A stretch of 64,000 bases of DNA from Paraburkholderia sp. PREW-6R (GTDB taxonomy: Bacteria > Pseudomonadota > Gammaproteobacteria > Burkholderiales > Burkholderiaceae): NCBI RefSeq assembly GCF_039621805.1, contig NZ_CP155074.1, positions 434,001 to 498,000 of the forward strand, written 5' to 3'. Below, piece by piece: positions 21,321 through 30,488 of this stretch; the stretch's first letter is position 1; each line of letters begins with the position of its first letter. The notes below the pieces were generated by a model. The model was not told the origin of the DNA. It searched no databases and was given only the letters and a program-made list of their open reading frames with translations. A program made the position numbers and the translations under genes.

Positions 21321-22730
21321 TCAGGTCTCCTGCAATGCAGGCAGTGTGTTCTCGTGTGCTCCAAGCGGCACGCGGACCGCGACCGACGTATGGCCCGCTT
21401 GCGAACTCAGCAACAGCTTGCCGCCGAGCGCCTCTACCCGTTCCTGCATGTTGCGCAGACCGACGCCGGCGCGCAGGCTCACGAATGCATCGGCGACGTC
21501 GAAGCCGCGGCCATTGTCGGAGACCGTCAGCGCGACGGCGTCGTGCGATATTTCCAACGTCAACGCCGCTTTCGACGCGCCCGCGTGGCGCAGGATATTG
21601 GTCAGCGCCTCCTGCGCGATGCGAAACAACACGGTGTTGACCGCTTCCGGCAACGCGGCGGCATGCGTATGCGCGATCTGCGTGAAGCCGATGTCAATGC
21701 CGGACTGTTCGCTCAATTCACGCGAGAGTTGTTCGAGCGCGGCGGCGACGCCGAGATCGTCGAGCATCGACGGACGCAGCGCATGCGAAATGCGGCGCAC
21801 TTCGCGCAAGGTGTCGCCAAGCCGCGTGATACTCGTGGCGAGCGCGGCTTCGGCGGGCGGCACACGCGGCTCGCTGCGCTCGAAGCGTGCGAGTGCGGAC
21901 TCGAGCAGCAGCTTGACCGACACCATCATCTGGCTGATGCCATCATGCAGTTCGCGCGAAAGCCGCGCCCGTTCGTTTTCCTGCGAGTCGACGACCTGCT
22001 GCGCGAGTCTCTTGAGTCTGGCGTCCGCGCTGCGATACTCGCTGACGTTCAATACGAGCGCGCATAAGGCGATCACCGCAATTCCGGCGACTGCAATGGC
22101 GTCGATCCACTTCATTGTGCGATCGATGTTGGCGGCCGCGCTCGCATCGATATCGGCGAGCGTCGAGTCGACGTCGTCGAGATAGATGCCGGTGCCGATC
22201 ATCCAGCCCCAACGTTCGAGCGGCACCACGTAGCCGAGTTTCGACGCTACCTTGCCGGTCGACGGGCGGTGCCACAGATAGCGCACATACCCGCCGCCGT
22301 GCGCGGCGGCGGCGAGCAGTTGCTGAATGGTCGGCGTGCCCTGCGAATCGCGCAGTGCCCACAGATCACGGCCCACGAGACCCGGCTCACGTGGATGCAT
22401 CAGCGCGCGGCCATGCATGTCGAACACGAAAAAATAGCCGTCCTTGCCGAAATCCATTTTCTGCAGCATGTCGAGCGCGCGGATGCGCAGCATGGCGTCA
22501 TCGCGCGCATTGTCCTCGCCCGCATTGTAGAGCGGTGCGATGGCCGTGGTGGCGAGCTCCACATAGTGCTTGAGCTCAAGTCGCTTGCTCGCCAGGTAGG
22601 CGGCTTGCGTGGTGGCGTGCTGCGTTTCGGCGAGCGCGGTGGCTTCCGTGCGCACGCCGGTTTCAATGCTGGTAATAGCCGCGAGGAACGGCACGATCGC
22701 CAGCAGGACAATCTTGGCTTTGAGTTTCAT
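21321..22730 (-). CDS. Cache-domain sensor histidine kinase
   Basis: 469 residues. TM1 (about 6-24), a single-cache periplasmic domain (DGYFFVFDMHGRALMHP, VVPLERWGWMIGTGIY), TM2 (about 210-229), then HisKA_3 with the phosphoacceptor ELHDGISQ (His262) and a HATPase_c domain (SDNGRGFDV, GVGLRNMQERVEALGG). Single-cache domains sense small organic acids. Together with the adjacent regulator and divergent transporter this resembles MctS/MctR control of the monocarboxylate permease in rhizobia, by analogy. Confidence 0.9.
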   Translation of the reverse strand: MKLKAKIVLLAIVPFLAAITSIETGVRTEATALAETQHATTQAAYLASKRLELKHYVELATTAIAPLYNAGEDNARDDAMLRIRALDMLQKMDFGKDGYFFVFDMHGRALMHPREPGLVGRDLWALRDSQGTPTIQQLLAAAAHGGGYVRYLWHRPSTGKVASKLGYVVPLERWGWMIGTGIYLDDVDSTLADIDASAAANIDRTMKWIDAIAVAGIAVIALCALVLNVSEYRSADARLKRLAQQVVDSQENERARLSRELHDGISQMMVSVKLLLESALARFERSEPRVPPAEAALATSITRLGDTLREVRRISHALRPSMLDDLGVAAALEQLSRELSEQSGIDIGFTQIAHTHAAALPEAVNTVLFRIAQEALTNILRHAGASKAALTLEISHDAVALTVSDNGRGFDVADAFVSLRAGVGLRNMQERVEALGGKLLLSSQAGHTSVAVRVPLGAHENTLPALQET

Positions 22731-22748
22731 CGTCGGAAAAACACGGCT

Positions 22749-22784
22749 TGCCGGCTACGTAGTATTACGTAGCCGGCATACGTA
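22749..22784. promoter_or_regulatory. Long palindrome with three TACGTA hexamers
   Basis: 13-bp arms (TGCCGGCTACGTA at 22749-22761 and its complement at 22766-22778) flank GTAT. A third TACGTA follows at 22779-22784. It starts 19 bases upstream of the sensor-kinase ATG, between that gene and the divergent transporter. It could be the response regulator's site or a hairpin in the kinase leader that limits translation. Confidence 0.55.
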
Positions 22785-22926
22785 ATTGCGCGCTTGTAAG
22801 GACGCTTACGAAGGCGAATACTACATCCCCACGGGATGCCGCGCCGCCGGCGTGGTATTCCAATGCGCTCGCAGCCGGCACTCAGCCCGGCGCGCTGTGT
22901 GTCAATAATAGACTTAGGAGAAGTTC

Positions 22927-23124
22927 TTGGAGACCTCCCAACCGGCCGGCCGTTCATGGCTCTGGCTCATTCTGCTCATCCCTTATATCGCGCTGTTGTG
23001 GCTGCCGTTCTATAACGACACGCGTCCTTCGTTCGCGGGCTTTCCGTTTTTCTACTGGTATCAGTTCCTGTGGGTGCCGTTGACCTCGCTGCTGATTTAC
23101 GTCGTGTATCGAGGTGTCAAATGA
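22927..23124 (+). CDS. DUF3311 membrane subunit of MctP-type transporter
   Basis: 65 residues with two predicted transmembrane helices (LWLILLIPYIALLWLPFY and WYQFLWVPLTSLLIYVVY). DUF3311 proteins are typically encoded just before a sodium:solute symporter and probably assist it. The start is TTG with AGGAG six bases upstream. Its stop overlaps the next ATG (ATGA), so the two are translationally coupled. Confidence 0.85.
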   Translation: METSQPAGRSWLWLILLIPYIALLWLPFYNDTRPSFAGFPFFYWYQFLWVPLTSLLIYVVYRGVK

Positions 23125-24602
23125 ACGATCTGAATCCGGTGAACCCGGTCGCGATGACCGTTTTTATTGCGTTCTTCATTCTCGTGACGGTGATCGGCTT
23201 TTTCGCCGCGCGCTGGAAGCGGGGCGATCTCACGCAACTGCATGAATGGGGTCTGGGCGGACGTCAGTTCGGCACCGTCATTTCGTGGTTCCTGGTCGGC
23301 GGCGACTTCTACACGGCTTATACCGTGATCGCCGTGCCCGCACTCGTTTATTCCGTTGGAGCGTATGGCTTCTTCGCATTGCCGTACACGATCATCGTGT
23401 ACCCGTTTGTTTTTGCGGTGATGCCGAAACTGTGGAAAATCGCGCACGCGAAAAACCACGTTACCGCAGCGGATTACGTGCAAGGCGAATACGGCGGCAA
23501 ATGGTTTCCGGCGGCGATCGCATTGACCGGTATCGTCGCGACCATGCCGTATATTGCGTTGCAACTCGTCGGCATGCAGGTGGTGATCAAGGGTCTCGGC
23601 GTGACCGGCGAAATGCCGCTGATCGTCGCGTTCGTGATTCTCGCGCTTTACACATATGCGAGCGGCCTGCGCGCGCCGGCAATGATCGCGTTCGTGAAGG
23701 ACATCATGATCTATATCGTGGTGATCGCAGCCGTGTGGCTGATTCCGGCGAAACTCGGCGGCTACGCGCATGTGTTCGACGCAGCCGACACCTATTTCAA
23801 GGCGAAGGGCGGCGCGACCGGCATCATCCTGAAACCGACGCAGTTCACTGCGTATGCGTCGCTCGCGCTGGGTTCGGCCCTTGCCGCCTTCATGTATCCG
23901 CATACGATGACGGCGGTGCTGTCGTCGTCATCGGCCAGTACGGTGCGCAAGAACGCGATCTTCCTGCCGGCGTACACATTGCTGCTGGGTCTGATCGCGC
24001 TGCTCGGGTACATGGCGATCGCGGCCGGCGTGCACGTGAAGTCGGCATCGGACATGGTGCCGGCGCTTTTCAACACGCTGTTTCCGTCGTGGTTCGTCGG
24101 TTTTGCGGCGGCGGCCATTGCCATCAGCGCACTCGTGCCGGCGGCGATCATGTCGATCGGCGCGGCCAATCTGTTCACGCGTAATCTGTGGCGTCCGCTG
24201 GTGACGCCGACTATCTCGCCGGCAGGCGAGGCGTCCACCGCGAAAATCGTGTCGCTGGTCGTCAAGTTCGGTGCGCTGCTGTTCATCGTGTTCCTGCCCA
24301 CGCAGTATGCGATCGATCTGCAACTGCTGGGCGGCGTGTGGATTCTGCAGATTTTCCCGGCCATCGTTTTCTCGCTGTACACGCGTCGCCTGAACACGCC
24401 GGGCCTGTTCCTCGGCTGGCTCGTCGGCATCGTGCTCGGCACGAGTCTCGCGGTGTCGCAAGGGCTGAAACCGGTGTTCGCGCTGCATCTGGGCGACGCG
24501 GTCTACCCGATCTACATCGGCCTGATCGCGCTGGTCGCGAACATCGTGGTGAGCGTGGTGGTGTCGCTGGTGTCGCCGCGACGCGCGTTGGCTGCGGCCT
24601 GA
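23121..24602 (+). CDS. mctP: Monocarboxylate permease, sodium:solute symporter family (MctP-like)
   Basis: 493 residues with about thirteen hydrophobic helices. SSS-family motifs include WFLVGGDFYTAYTVIAVPAL near the N-terminus and the GALLFIVFLPTQYA region. The family imports lactate, pyruvate or related acids with sodium or protons. The ATG at 23121 is inside the DUF3311 stop. A strong terminator follows. Regulation by the divergent two-component system is likely but inferred. The symbol is by family resemblance; substrate not proven. Confidence 0.82.
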   Translation: MNDLNPVNPVAMTVFIAFFILVTVIGFFAARWKRGDLTQLHEWGLGGRQFGTVISWFLVGGDFYTAYTVIAVPALVYSVGAYGFFALPYTIIVYPFVFAVMPKLWKIAHAKNHVTAADYVQGEYGGKWFPAAIALTGIVATMPYIALQLVGMQVVIKGLGVTGEMPLIVAFVILALYTYASGLRAPAMIAFVKDIMIYIVVIAAVWLIPAKLGGYAHVFDAADTYFKAKGGATGIILKPTQFTAYASLALGSALAAFMYPHTMTAVLSSSSASTVRKNAIFLPAYTLLLGLIALLGYMAIAAGVHVKSASDMVPALFNTLFPSWFVGFAAAAIAISALVPAAIMSIGAANLFTRNLWRPLVTPTISPAGEASTAKIVSLVVKFGALLFIVFLPTQYAIDLQLLGGVWILQIFPAIVFSLYTRRLNTPGLFLGWLVGIVLGTSLAVSQGLKPVFALHLGDAVYPIYIGLIALVANIVVSVVVSLVSPRRALAAA

Positions 24603-24624
24603 GCGTTTTCGCCTGCAACGGAAG

Positions 24625-24660
24625 CCGGGGCGTGGTTCCAGACCACGCCCCGGTTTTTTT
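24625..24660 (+). terminator. Intrinsic terminator after the transporter
   Basis: 12-bp GC-rich stem CCGGGGCGTGGT/ACCACGCCCCGG, 5-base loop and seven T residues. Confidence 0.9.
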
Positions 24661-24706
24661 GTGAGTTTCGCCTATGCGGCGTTGCGGACCGGTCCCGGCG
24701 CGCAGT

Positions 24707-25948
24707 CTAGAAACGCTCCACGCTGAAGGGCCGCGCGTCTACAAAAGTTTGTTCGCCGGTCATCATTTCGGCGATCAGCCGCCCGGTGACCGGTCCGAGC
24801 GTCAAGCCATGATGCGCATGCCCGAACGCGAACCACACGTTCCTGTGTTTTCGCGCCGGGCCAATGATCGGCATCATGTCCGGCGTGCACGGGCGTCGTC
24901 CCATCCACGCTTCGTCGTCGAGACGCTTGCCCAGCGGAAACAGCGTACGCGCGACCGGTTCGACCGCCGCGAGTTGCGTCGGCGTCCTCGGCGCGTCGCG
25001 CAGCGCGATTTCGACACCCGTGGTGAGGCGAATGCCCTTGGCCATCGGAGCGAGCAGATAGCCGTTCTCGATATCCAGCACCGGATGATTCAGCCGCGCC
25101 TGCGCTTGCGGCGCGTAATGCATGTGATAACCACGCTTCACGGCGAGCGGCAGTGCGTAGCCGAGCTGCGTGCTCAAGCGATCCGACCACGGCCCGAGCG
25201 CGACCACAACCGATGACGCCGCGATCGTCCCCGCCTCGGTATGCACCTGCCAGCCTTCGCGTAGCGACTCGGCGTCGCCGATAAAGAACCGCCCGCCGAG
25301 CGCGTCGAAATACCTGGCATACGCGGTGACGAGCGCATTGGGATCGCTCACCGAATCGGATGCCGGATAACGCAGCGCGCCGCGCAGCGTCGTGTCGAGA
25401 TCGGGTTCGACCTGTTGCAGACGCGTTGCGTCGAGCGATTCGTACTCGACGCCGAATTCGCGGTGCCACTTTTCCGCCACGCGCGTTTCGGCGTCGCGCA
25501 CGGCCTCGCTACGAAACACTTTCATCCAGCCGATGGGCCGAAGCAGCGCGCTTGCGCCCGCGTCGGCAGCCATAGCGCGGTGTTCGGTGACGCAATGCTC
25601 GATCAGCGTCGCGTACGACTTCGCGATTTCGGCGTGCCGGACCGCATGGGAGTTGCGCCAGTACTGGTAAAGGAAGGGCGCGACCTTGAAGATGGCGTCG
25701 GCGTGATAGCGGACGTCGGGCGACTGGTTGCGCGCGTAGCGAAGCAGCGAGCGCAAGTCACGAGGGAACGCGTACGGATACACGCCTTCGCGCTGGATCA
25801 GCCCGGCATTGCCGAACGACGTTTCGTTGCCCGGCGGCTTTCTGTCGACGAGCGCCACGCTGCGCCCGCGCTTTTGCAGATGCACGGCCACGCTCACGCC
25901 GACGATGCCCGCGCCGAGCACAATGGTGTCGAATTTCATGGTTGTCAT
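24707..25948 (-). CDS. DadA-like FAD-dependent D-amino acid dehydrogenase/oxidase
   Basis: 413 residues. The N-terminal FAD-binding motif VLGAGIVGVSVAVHLQKRG is followed by a DAO-type fold; the C-terminal region has RPCTPDMMPIIGPARKH and WFAFGHAHHGLTLGP. DadA enzymes oxidise D-amino acids to 2-oxo acids with electrons to the quinone pool; related members act on other amines. The XRE-cupin regulator lies divergently upstream and may control it. An ATG at 25948 and an in-frame one at 25939 are both possible. Confidence 0.85.
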   Translation of the reverse strand: MTTMKFDTIVLGAGIVGVSVAVHLQKRGRSVALVDRKPPGNETSFGNAGLIQREGVYPYAFPRDLRSLLRYARNQSPDVRYHADAIFKVAPFLYQYWRNSHAVRHAEIAKSYATLIEHCVTEHRAMAADAGASALLRPIGWMKVFRSEAVRDAETRVAEKWHREFGVEYESLDATRLQQVEPDLDTTLRGALRYPASDSVSDPNALVTAYARYFDALGGRFFIGDAESLREGWQVHTEAGTIAASSVVVALGPWSDRLSTQLGYALPLAVKRGYHMHYAPQAQARLNHPVLDIENGYLLAPMAKGIRLTTGVEIALRDAPRTPTQLAAVEPVARTLFPLGKRLDDEAWMGRRPCTPDMMPIIGPARKHRNVWFAFGHAHHGLTLGPVTGRLIAEMMTGEQTFVDARPFSVERF

Positions 25949-26391
25949 GAGTTGATCCGTTGTCTGCTATTCCTTAAGCCTCGTTTGCCTTCGTTTGCCT
26001 TCGTTTGACGCGGTGTCAGATGCGTGGTGAACGTCGCTTGAGTGCGCCGCGCGGTGCCGGCTCGCCTGCCGTGCACTAACCCCATTTGAGTACGGTCTGT
26101 TTGCGCAGCGTAGCGCATCGACAGCGCGAACTGATTGACGGGCGGCGCACCCGGAAAAAACACTGCCCAATCTGGACCGCGAAGAATCTGTTGATCGTGA
26201 AGTCGTGGGATTCGAGCGCCGTACTAATCGTCCTGGCGGTGACCAAGTGGGTCATCGTCAAACCAAACTGACCAGAAGCAGGAGTACACACGATAGGTTT
26301 CCCCCAGAAAAGGTGGAATAGACGTGAGTTATCATATACGAGAAAACGCCGAATTCTCGTATATGAGAATTTTTTTGTGGAAGTGACTGGA
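25949..26391. other. Divergent intergenic region with tandem repeat and operator
   Basis: About 440 bases. A three-copy 10-base repeat TCGTTTGCCT lies at 25981-26010, the third copy degenerate (TCGTTTGACG). A separate inverted repeat at 26332-26366 is listed on its own. The open frames inside have no convincing coding signal. Confidence 0.5.
26332..26366 (+). promoter_or_regulatory. Candidate operator of the XRE-cupin regulator
   Basis: 13-bp perfect inverted repeat TCATATACGAGAA at 26332-26344 and its complement at 26354-26366, with a 9-base centre. It ends 25 bases before the regulator's ATG. Spacing and position suit autoregulation and possibly control of the divergent DadA gene. Confidence 0.65.
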
Positions 26392-27057
26392 ATGGCGAAA
26401 GCGGTGGTGGAAAATCAGGTTACATCCACGCAGGCTGCGAAGCCTTTGCATGAGGGGCCACCCGCGCTCGACCACAAGCTCGTGGGCGGCCATTTGAGAC
26501 AGGCGCGCAAATCGCGCGGCTTGACGCTCACGGCGTTGTCCGAGCGCTCGGGCATTGCGGTGTCGACGATCTCAAAAGCCGAGCGCGGCGACATTGCGCT
26601 CACTTACGACAAGTTCGCGGCGCTCGCGCACGCGCTCGAACTCGAATTCGACGCGATTTTCGGCCGCCGCCGCAAACCGGGCGCGGGCGCGATGAAGCCT
26701 TCGTTCACGGCGTCCGGCAAGCAGCAGGTCTATCACACGCCGAACTACGAGTATGGGATGCTCGCCAACAATCTGACGGGCAAGCGCATGGTGCCGATGC
26801 GCGCGCACATCCATGCGCGGTCGGTATCGGACTTCCCCGAGTACATCCGTCACGCTGGCGAAGAGTTCGTGTTTCTGCTGGGCGGCAAGCTCGAATTGCG
26901 CTTTGAGAATGGCAAGTCGTTCAGACTGACGCCGGGCGACAGCCTGTATTTCGACAGCTCGGTCGGGCACATCTATCTGAGTGTGGGCGACGAGGAGGCC
27001 GAAGTGCTGGTGTGCTGCGTGGATAGCGACGAGCATCGGCCGGCCGGGGCTATCTGA
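26392..27057 (+). CDS. XRE-family regulator with C-terminal cupin sensor
   Basis: 221 residues. Helix-turn-helix of XRE type at about 35-90 (GGHLRQARKSRGLTLTAL, SGIAVSTISKAERGDIAL), then a cupin_2 ligand domain (HAGEEFVFLLGGKLELRF, LTPGDSLYFDSSVGH). Such regulators commonly control amino acid or polyamine catabolism; here the likely partner is the divergent DadA-like gene. ATG chosen at 26392 with GGAAG upstream; a GTG at 26377 is also possible. The upstream inverted repeat probably is its binding site. Confidence 0.9.
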   Translation: MAKAVVENQVTSTQAAKPLHEGPPALDHKLVGGHLRQARKSRGLTLTALSERSGIAVSTISKAERGDIALTYDKFAALAHALELEFDAIFGRRRKPGAGAMKPSFTASGKQQVYHTPNYEYGMLANNLTGKRMVPMRAHIHARSVSDFPEYIRHAGEEFVFLLGGKLELRFENGKSFRLTPGDSLYFDSSVGHIYLSVGDEEAEVLVCCVDSDEHRPAGAI

Positions 27058-27175
27058 AGTGCGTGCGCTGCGGTGGAAGGGAATTGCAGGAACGCACGCT
27101 ATGCCCGGGAAATGGAACTCCAGCCGTCCCTGGCGCGACAGCGTGTAAACTGCTGACTTTTTTGAACCCGGTGGT

Positions 27176-28120
27176 ATGTTGCAAGCCTCCCAGCGTACAG
27201 CGCTCAGCGGCCCCGCGCTCATTCGCTTACTGGCGCGGCTCTCGGACGTCGACGTTCCCGAATCCCGGCAATCGCTGTCGGACCGGCTCAGCCAGTGGCT
27301 CGGCTGGACCGACGCGATTGCGTTGTCCACTGCGCTCGCGAGCGGACCTCCCGTCGTACCGGCGGGCGGACGCGCGGCCAGTGCGGCCCGTGCGGGCGTT
27401 ACGGCGGCGCGCGGTTCGCCGCACGGCTCGCCAAGCGCCGCGCATGATAGCGAAGCCGCGCGGGTTCGCACGTCGCTGATCAAAGCCATTGCGGGCGACA
27501 GCGTGCTCGCGCCGTCGAACCGTCGACGCCCCGGCGAGGCCCTGCTGCAAGGTGTCGCGCCGGATCCGGCCGCCGATTTCGCGCTGTTCCGCCAGCGTTA
27601 CACGTCCATCCAGCAGGCAATGGAAACCGCCGTCGGCACGCTGCGTGGCCGTCTGCGCTCCATGCTCGCGGCGACCACGCCCGCGATGGCGCAGCTTGCT
27701 GTGTTGGACGCCGTGATGGAGCGCGCACTGAGCGAGCGCGAGCGTACCTTGCTGGCCGCCGTGCCCGGGCTGCTTGCGGGCCATTTCGAACGGCTGCGCG
27801 CGGCAGAAGAGGCGCGGCTGGGTGAGATCGACACGTTCGCCAAGGCTGACGCGAATGTCACGGTCGCTGCGCGGGCAAGCGTCGACGAAGGCGCCAGCGC
27901 TCACGTCGGTGTTGACGTCAACGCCAACTCCAATGTCAACGCCAACGCCAACGCCAGCGCCAGCGCCAATGCCAGCGTTGTCTCCGCCGAGCCCCGCGTC
28001 GTCAGGCCCGGCGCATGGCTGGAGGTTTTCCGCAAGGACATGCAGAGCGTGTTGCTCGCGGAGCTGGATGTTCGTTTTCAACCGGTCGAAGGGCTGCTCG
28101 ATGCCCTTCGCGCCTGCTAA
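27176..28120 (+). CDS. DUF3348 protein, first gene of stator-like operon
   Basis: 314 residues, cytosolic and mostly helical. The N-terminal segment LSGPALIRLLARLSDVDVPE and the middle FALFRQRYTSIQQAMETAV are the DUF3348 signatures as I know them. Residues about 220-275 are low complexity, alternating Asn/Ala/Ser/Val, and probably a disordered linker. The C-terminus GAWLEVFRKDMQSVLLAEL is conserved in type. It is followed by the MotA-like protein after 10 bases. Function is not described; in this operon it may be a cytosolic partner of the membrane complex. Confidence 0.82.
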   Translation: MLQASQRTALSGPALIRLLARLSDVDVPESRQSLSDRLSQWLGWTDAIALSTALASGPPVVPAGGRAASAARAGVTAARGSPHGSPSAAHDSEAARVRTSLIKAIAGDSVLAPSNRRRPGEALLQGVAPDPAADFALFRQRYTSIQQAMETAVGTLRGRLRSMLAATTPAMAQLAVLDAVMERALSERERTLLAAVPGLLAGHFERLRAAEEARLGEIDTFAKADANVTVAARASVDEGASAHVGVDVNANSNVNANANASASANASVVSAEPRVVRPGAWLEVFRKDMQSVLLAELDVRFQPVEGLLDALRAC

Positions 28121-28130
28121 CTGGGACGCT

Positions 28131-30488
28131 ATGTCCAGATATCGTATTGAACTCATTGTTTTCCTGGCCGGTCTGGCCGCCGTCTGCTGGATCGGCGCCG
28201 GCTACGCTGTTTCGAATCCGCTCGCGCTGGGCGTCACGCTGCTGATCGGTGTCTGCTATGTCGCGGGCGCACTCGAATTGCGGCGCTACAGCCAGGCCAC
28301 GTCGACACTGACGCGCTCGCTCGCCGGTCTCGCCGAGCCGCCTCGCAGCCTGGGCGTATGGCTCGAATCGCTGCACGACAGCTTGCGCAATCCCGTGCGA
28401 TTGCGCGTCGAGGGCGAGCGGGCCGGGCTGCCCGGGCCGGCGCTGACGCCGTATCTCGTCGGCCTGCTCGTGCTGCTCGGCATGCTGGGCACGCTGCTCG
28501 GCATGGTGATGACGTTGCGCGGCACCGGTATGGCGCTCGAAAGCGCCACCGACCTGCAGGCGATTCGCGATTCGCTCGCGGCGCCCGTCAAGGGTCTGGG
28601 GTTCGCGTTCGGCACGTCGATCGCCGGTGTCGCGACGTCGGCGATGCTGGGTCTGCTGTCCGCACTCGCCCGGCGCGAACGGCTCGACGCCGCACAACGG
28701 CTGGACGCCCGGATCGCCGGTCCGTTGCGGCAGTTTTCGCAGTCGCATCAGCGCGAAGAAAGCCTCAGGCTGCTGCAGCGTCAGGCGGACGTGATGCCGG
28801 CACTGGTCGACCGCTTGCAGGCCATGATGGCGACCGTCGAGCGGCAAAGCGTTGCGCTGCATGAGCGGCAGGTCGCCAGTCAGGAAGTCTTTCACGGCAA
28901 GGCCGAAGCGGCGTACACGCGGCTCGCGGCGTCCGTCGAACGATCGCTGAAGGACAGCATTGCCGACAGCACGCGCGCCGCGGGCGCCGCGCTCCAGCCG
29001 GTCGTGCAGGCGACGATGGCCGGCCTCGCGCGCGAGACTTCCGTGCTGCACGACACGATCACGCATGCAGTGCAGCGTCAACTGAATGGTTTGGCGAGCG
29101 GTTTCGAAGCCACGGCGACGAGCGTGTCGCAAATCTGGGAGAAGGCCCTCGCCGGGCATCAGCGTTCGAGCGACGAACTCGCGCAGCATTTGCGCGCGTC
29201 GCTCGAACAGATGACGGCGACGTTGGGGCAACGCTCGTCTGCATGGCTCGAGGATGCGTCCACGCGGCTCGAAGCGACGGCGGGCAACGTCGCCGCTGCA
29301 TGGAACGACGCGCTGTCACGCCAGCAACTCGCCGGAGCGAAGCTCGCAAGCGACAACCAGCAGGCGCTCGCCGCGGCGGCGGCTACGTTCGAGCAGCACG
29401 CGGCGTCGCTCGTGCAGGCGGTCGGCCGCTCGCACGCGGACTGGCAGATCGAACTCGCCGCCCGCGATCAGGAACGACTTGCCGCGTGGACCGAATCGCT
29501 GCGCACGCTGGCCGCGACGCTGAGCGAGGAATCAAGGCAGGCGGGCGCGCTAACGGCGGCACGTCAGCAGGAAATCGTCGACGCGCTCGCGCAAACCGCG
29601 CGCGACATGTCGGCCGATTCGCAAACGCACGCACAGAAGACGATCGCCGAGATCGATCGTCTGGTGCAGGTGGCCGCGCATGCGCCGAAGGCGGCCGCGG
29701 ATCTGCAAGCCGAACTCGCCGCCCGCGATCAGGAACGACTTGCCGCGTGGACCGAATCGCTGCGCACGCTGGCCGCCACGCTGAGCGACGAGTGGAAGCA
29801 GACAAGCACGCACGCCGCGAGCCGCCAGCAGGAAATCTGCGACACGCTGGAGCGGACCGCGCGGGACATCACCGGGCAAACGCAGGCGCACGCCAGCGAG
29901 ACGATCGCCGAGATTTCGCGGCTCGTGCAGGCGGCGTCGGAAGCGCCCAAAGCCGCGGCCGAGGTGGTCGCGGAGTTGCGCCAGAAACTCTCCGACAGCA
30001 TGGTCCGCGACACGGCCATGCTGCAGGAGCGCAGCCGTCTGCTGGAAACGCTCGAAACCTTGCTCGACGCCGTGAACCACGCGTCCACGGAACAGCGCAC
30101 GGCCGTCGATGCGCTGGTTTCGACATCAGCCGGTCTGCTGGAACGGGTGGGCGCGCAGTTCACCGAGAAGGTCGAGCAGGAGACCGGCAAGCTCGGCGCC
30201 ATCGCCGCGCACGTGAGCGGCAGCGCGGTCGAAGTGGCAAGCCTCGGCGAAGCGTTCGGCGCGGCGGTGCAACTGTTCGGCGAGTCGAACGACAAGCTGG
30301 TGAACCATCTGCAGCGAATCGAAGCAGCGCTCGACAAGTCGCTTGCGCGCAGCGACGAGCAGCTCGCGTATTACGTCGCTCAGGCGAGAGAGGTGGTGGA
30401 CCTGAGCGTGATGTCGCAGAAGCAGATCGTCGAGGACCTGCAGCAACTCGCCGGCCGCCGCTCGTCTGCGGGAGCGCAGGCGGCATGA
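28131..30488 (+). CDS. DUF802 protein: MotA/TolQ/ZorA-like four-helix membrane protein with long helical tail
   Basis: 785 residues. Four hydrophobic helices at about 7-27, 31-49, 107-129 and 155-178. The last two, GLLVLLGMLGTLLGMVMTL and AFGTSIAGVATSAMLGLL, resemble the pore helices of MotA/TolQ/ExbB proteins. The remaining roughly 600 residues are Ala/Gln/Glu/Arg-rich and should be a long helix or coiled coil in the cytoplasm, including an 87-residue tandem duplication. I chose ATG 28131 (GGGAC upstream); an in-frame ATG at 28101 overlaps the previous stop. The next gene overlaps by ATGA. Expected role: half of an ion-driven motor; the cellular task is unknown. Confidence 0.85.
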   Translation: MSRYRIELIVFLAGLAAVCWIGAGYAVSNPLALGVTLLIGVCYVAGALELRRYSQATSTLTRSLAGLAEPPRSLGVWLESLHDSLRNPVRLRVEGERAGLPGPALTPYLVGLLVLLGMLGTLLGMVMTLRGTGMALESATDLQAIRDSLAAPVKGLGFAFGTSIAGVATSAMLGLLSALARRERLDAAQRLDARIAGPLRQFSQSHQREESLRLLQRQADVMPALVDRLQAMMATVERQSVALHERQVASQEVFHGKAEAAYTRLAASVERSLKDSIADSTRAAGAALQPVVQATMAGLARETSVLHDTITHAVQRQLNGLASGFEATATSVSQIWEKALAGHQRSSDELAQHLRASLEQMTATLGQRSSAWLEDASTRLEATAGNVAAAWNDALSRQQLAGAKLASDNQQALAAAAATFEQHAASLVQAVGRSHADWQIELAARDQERLAAWTESLRTLAATLSEESRQAGALTAARQQEIVDALAQTARDMSADSQTHAQKTIAEIDRLVQVAAHAPKAAADLQAELAARDQERLAAWTESLRTLAATLSDEWKQTSTHAASRQQEICDTLERTARDITGQTQAHASETIAEISRLVQAASEAPKAAAEVVAELRQKLSDSMVRDTAMLQERSRLLETLETLLDAVNHASTEQRTAVDALVSTSAGLLERVGAQFTEKVEQETGKLGAIAAHVSGSAVEVASLGEAFGAAVQLFGESNDKLVNHLQRIEAALDKSLARSDEQLAYYVAQAREVVDLSVMSQKQIVEDLQQLAGRRSSAGAQAA
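29451..29972 (+). repeat. Two tandem 261-base repeats inside the DUF802 gene
   Basis: Units 29451-29711 and 29712-29972 encode 87-residue repeats beginning ELAARDQERLAAWTESLRTL. The first 65 bases of the two units are identical, then similarity falls but the pattern ARQQEI...TAR...TIAEI.RLVQ.A is shared. This is recent partial duplication or gene conversion in the tail. Confidence 0.85.

Noticed and set aside
26086..26271. Short plus-strand ORF of 61 codons in the DadA/XRE gap
   Set aside because: No ribosome site, no recognisable sequence, codon usage not like neighbours.
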